Of a DNA stretch of 33,334 nucleotides, positions 27,133-33,334 are shown one piece after another. The notes below the pieces were generated by a model. The model was given only the letters and a program-made list of their open reading frames with translations, ran no database searches and was not told the origin of the DNA. This stretch comes from Armadillidium nasatum (Eukaryota; Arthropoda; Malacostraca; Isopoda; Armadillidiidae): contig SEYY01000188.1 of the NCBI GenBank assembly GCA_009176605.1, positions 92,149 through 125,482 on the forward strand, read 5' to 3'. The translations under genes were made by a program, and so were the position numbers. How positions within the stretch are numbered: the first letter of the stretch is position 1; each line of letters begins with the position of its first letter.

Positions 27133-28560
27133 CTCGGAAGCACACTCCTCAGAACACGAGGGGGAATGCCATCCGGGCCACTGGCCTTCCTGACGTTCAT
27201 AGATTTCAGGATCCTATGCACCCGATCATGAGTAATTATAGGTAGAGGCATGGGACACCTGAGAGGAGAAGGAGTAGGAGGAGGGATGCCAGAATCGAGC
27301 AGGGTGGAATTAGATGAAAAAAGGAGGCCGAAGAGATTAGCCTTTTCAGAAGGAGTATTAGCTACAGAACCATCAGAGCGAATAAGAGGAGGAAAGGCAG
27401 ATTTACAGAAGTTGTTAGAGATATTTTTGACAAGAGGCCAGAAATTTTTATCAGTAGGAGAGCCATGGAGGTCAGCGCACTTCCTTTTTATGAAAGTACG
27501 CTTAGTCCGTCGAAGAACATCCCTGCAACGATTCCGAGCTGAATGAAAATTAGCAAGAGTGATAGGAGAAGGAGAGTTTTTCCATTCACGATAAGCATTG
27601 TCTCTCTCCCGAAGGGTAAGAGAACAATTGCCATCGAACCAAGGATTTTGAGGAGAAAAAGATTTAGTTGAAGATGGGATGAATCTGCCCATCCCGTCAA
27701 GGATTACGGCCCCTACCTTTTCAGCAGAGACAGAAGCGTCCCCCGAGACAAAGCAAGATTCACTCCAATGATAGTTAGCAAAGAAGCGGCGCATTGCCCC
27801 CCAATTAGCCCGATTAAAGTGCCAGAAAATACGTTTAGGGCATGGTGGAGCTGTTGGAGAGAAAGCATTATAATTAAGAGCTATAAGATTATGGCCAGAG
27901 TTACCAATAAGAGGGAAAATGGTATATTTATAACTAGAAGGAGTAGTGGTGAAGCATAAATCAAGAGTATTCAAGAATTGGTTAGGACGATCTGGAATGT
28001 GTGTGGGTTCCCTAATCAACTGCTCCAGATCGTTAAGAATGCTGAATGATTTGGCCTCCCTCCCACCTGTATCAGTATGAGAGGAACCCAACCACTCAGT
28101 GTGGTGTACGTTGAAATCCCCTAAATAGAGGACTTCAGCATTTGGATGAGAAGAAGTGACAGTCTCGTGAGTAGTAGTAAGATATTGAAAAAAAACTGGA
28201 AAATCTGTTCCATTAGGGGAGCAGTAGCAGAAACACAAGATAATAGTAGTAGTAGGAAGACAGATTTTTAGCCATAAAACATCGAAATTAGGAGATTCTA
28301 GATTTACGAGACGTGTCACAGGAGTGTTAATGTTAATATAGGCACAGACTCCACCATTTAGACGGAAATTGTGAAAAAAGTTGTAGTTAGAGACATTAAG
28401 ATTACTAGAGAAGGAATCCCTGTCCAGCTGGGTCTCAGACAGAAGCAATAGGTTAGGACGAGAGGAAGAGAGGTGGTGTTCAACAGACGCTAAATTAGAT
28501 CGAAGGCCACGGACATTAGCAAAGGTAATAGAAAGCCCCCGCCTACGCCCAACCCCACGA
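26997..28560 (-). pseudogene. LINE family B endonuclease plus linker (long open frame)
   Basis: The frame is open from at least 28560 to 26997 (483 residues from the methionine at 28448, with SITFANVRGLRSNLASVEHH continuing upstream in frame). It encodes an APE-type endonuclease with LLLLSETQLD, CYCSPNGTDF, LYLGDFNVHHTEW (intact GDFN) and NSGHNLIALN, then a linker with FWPLVKNISNNF and IRSDGSVANTPSEKA, and the first reverse transcriptase motif KSMNVRKASGPDGIPPRVL before a frameshift near 27130. The endonuclease part looks undamaged. Confidence 0.87.
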
Positions 28561-28581
28561 ACACACAGATTATATATTTAA

Positions 28582-30640
<2,059 letters not shown>

Positions 30641-31137
30641 GGTATTGATAGACTTAAGAAATAGTTGCCTGCTCTTATAGCCAAGCCACCGAAGAATACT
30701 CCCCTGGACCTGCAGCTGCCGAAAAACACGCCGCCGACTTTCCGAAGACATGGGTTCTCCTACTGAAGAGGAGAAGTAGCAGTGACTCTGGCAGAAGTGG
30801 AAGTTCCCTCAGCTTCTACAGCTGAGATAGACCCTTTGGCTCAAAGAGAGCTGTGCGAGAGTTAATAGACTGACACTCCTTATCCTACGTTAAACGGCTT
30901 GATGACCGCTGTGAGCTATATAGAGGGACTGCGTGAGAATCGATAGTTCGAAACTTCTGTGTTATAACTATACAACTCTGCTATCGCAGTGAGCTGGACA
31001 AAAGGCAAGAGCGAATCCGAACATAAGTGGTGGCACGCCTATAAACAGACGACCCGACTACTACAAGAGACACGAAGAATACCCAACCACAGTTGACATT
31101 TTCTCCCCTAAATAACAGAGAGAAACTAACCAGCCAA
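30641..31137 (+). other. GC-balanced island, possible decayed coding sequence
   Basis: Base composition changes abruptly to about half GC. Plus-strand frames contain uneven open stretches such as AAEKHAADFPKTWVLLLKRR (about 30710-30770) and SYVKRLDDRCELYRGTA (about 30877-30930), with stops between. It may be a decayed gag-like or host coding segment; I do not recognise it. It ends at CCAGCCAAT beside (TA)n. Confidence 0.3.
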
Positions 31138-31138
31138 T

Positions 31139-31166
31139 ATATATATATATATATATATTAATATTA

Positions 31167-31245
<79 letters not shown>
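31139..31245. repeat. (TA)n microsatellite between inverted 9-mers
   Basis: About 107 bases of TA-rich repeat (irregular at 31158-31175). Directly flanked by CCAGCCAAT (31130-31138) and ATTGGCTGG (31246-31254), which are inverted copies. Confidence 0.95.
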
Positions 31246-31310
31246 ATTGGCTGGATATTCAGTTCCGATCCGGTTATCCAGCCTGATATCCGGTAAAAAT
31301 AAAATTCAGA
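31246..31310. mobile_element. Possible hAT-type terminus with GGATAT-like words
   Basis: GGCTGGATATTCAG, CCGGTTATCCAGCC and TGATATCCGG form short inverted and direct words based on GGATA/TATCC, similar in style to the CCGATA MITE at 31643. Only one end is visible. Confidence 0.35.

Positions 31311-33334
<2,024 letters not shown>

Overview
The window looks like intergenic or intronic DNA from a large, repeat-rich animal genome. A decapod crustacean is the best guess: the two LINE families and the degenerate protein relic at 11870-13695 resemble repeat proteins I remember from crab and shrimp assemblies. This is recollection, not a search result. Nothing suggests a bacterium or an organelle: there is a spliced-type exon, retroelements with poly(A) tails, Tc1, Penelope and hAT elements, and (TA)n tracts that make up roughly 7% of the bases. 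A 100-base assembly gap lies at 20735-20834.

Layout. 1-1014: 5' part of a LINE (family A), minus strand. 1108-3002: degenerate Penelope-like element with inverted terminal repeats, each carrying a hammerhead-ribozyme-like fold. 3097-4588: AT-rich DNA with one TATA/initiator promoter-like site. 4589-4909: two copies of a tRNA-derived SINE head. 5019-11849: a 6.8-kb fold-back element with two nearly identical 1.27-kb inverted arms around a core of about fifty 62-bp minisatellite units. 11870-13695: broken copy of an uncharacterised multicopy protein gene, minus strand. 14242-14712: a 0.47-kb element with 57-bp inverted termini and a perfect 18-bp hairpin. 14862-15001: one intact hexokinase exon, minus strand, the only host coding sequence I recognise. 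15123-18010: LINE family B. 19233-20440: Tc1 relic. 20451-24590: a possible GC-rich-ended element holding a second family A LINE and the gap. 25150-25543: hAT-type MITE with an 8-bp target duplication. 25587-28584: the most complete family B LINE, with poly(A). 28690-29200: possible second Penelope trace. 31643-31842: MITE built of CCGATA repeats. 31954-33334: a third type of non-LTR retrotransposon.

Two patterns stand out. First, almost every mobile element ends exactly at a (TA)n tract, so the tracts are either preferred targets or grow from element ends. Second, all five LINE fragments and the hexokinase exon lie on the minus strand. No intact transposase or reverse transcriptase gene is present. 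If the hexokinase exon belongs to a live gene, most of this window is probably intron.
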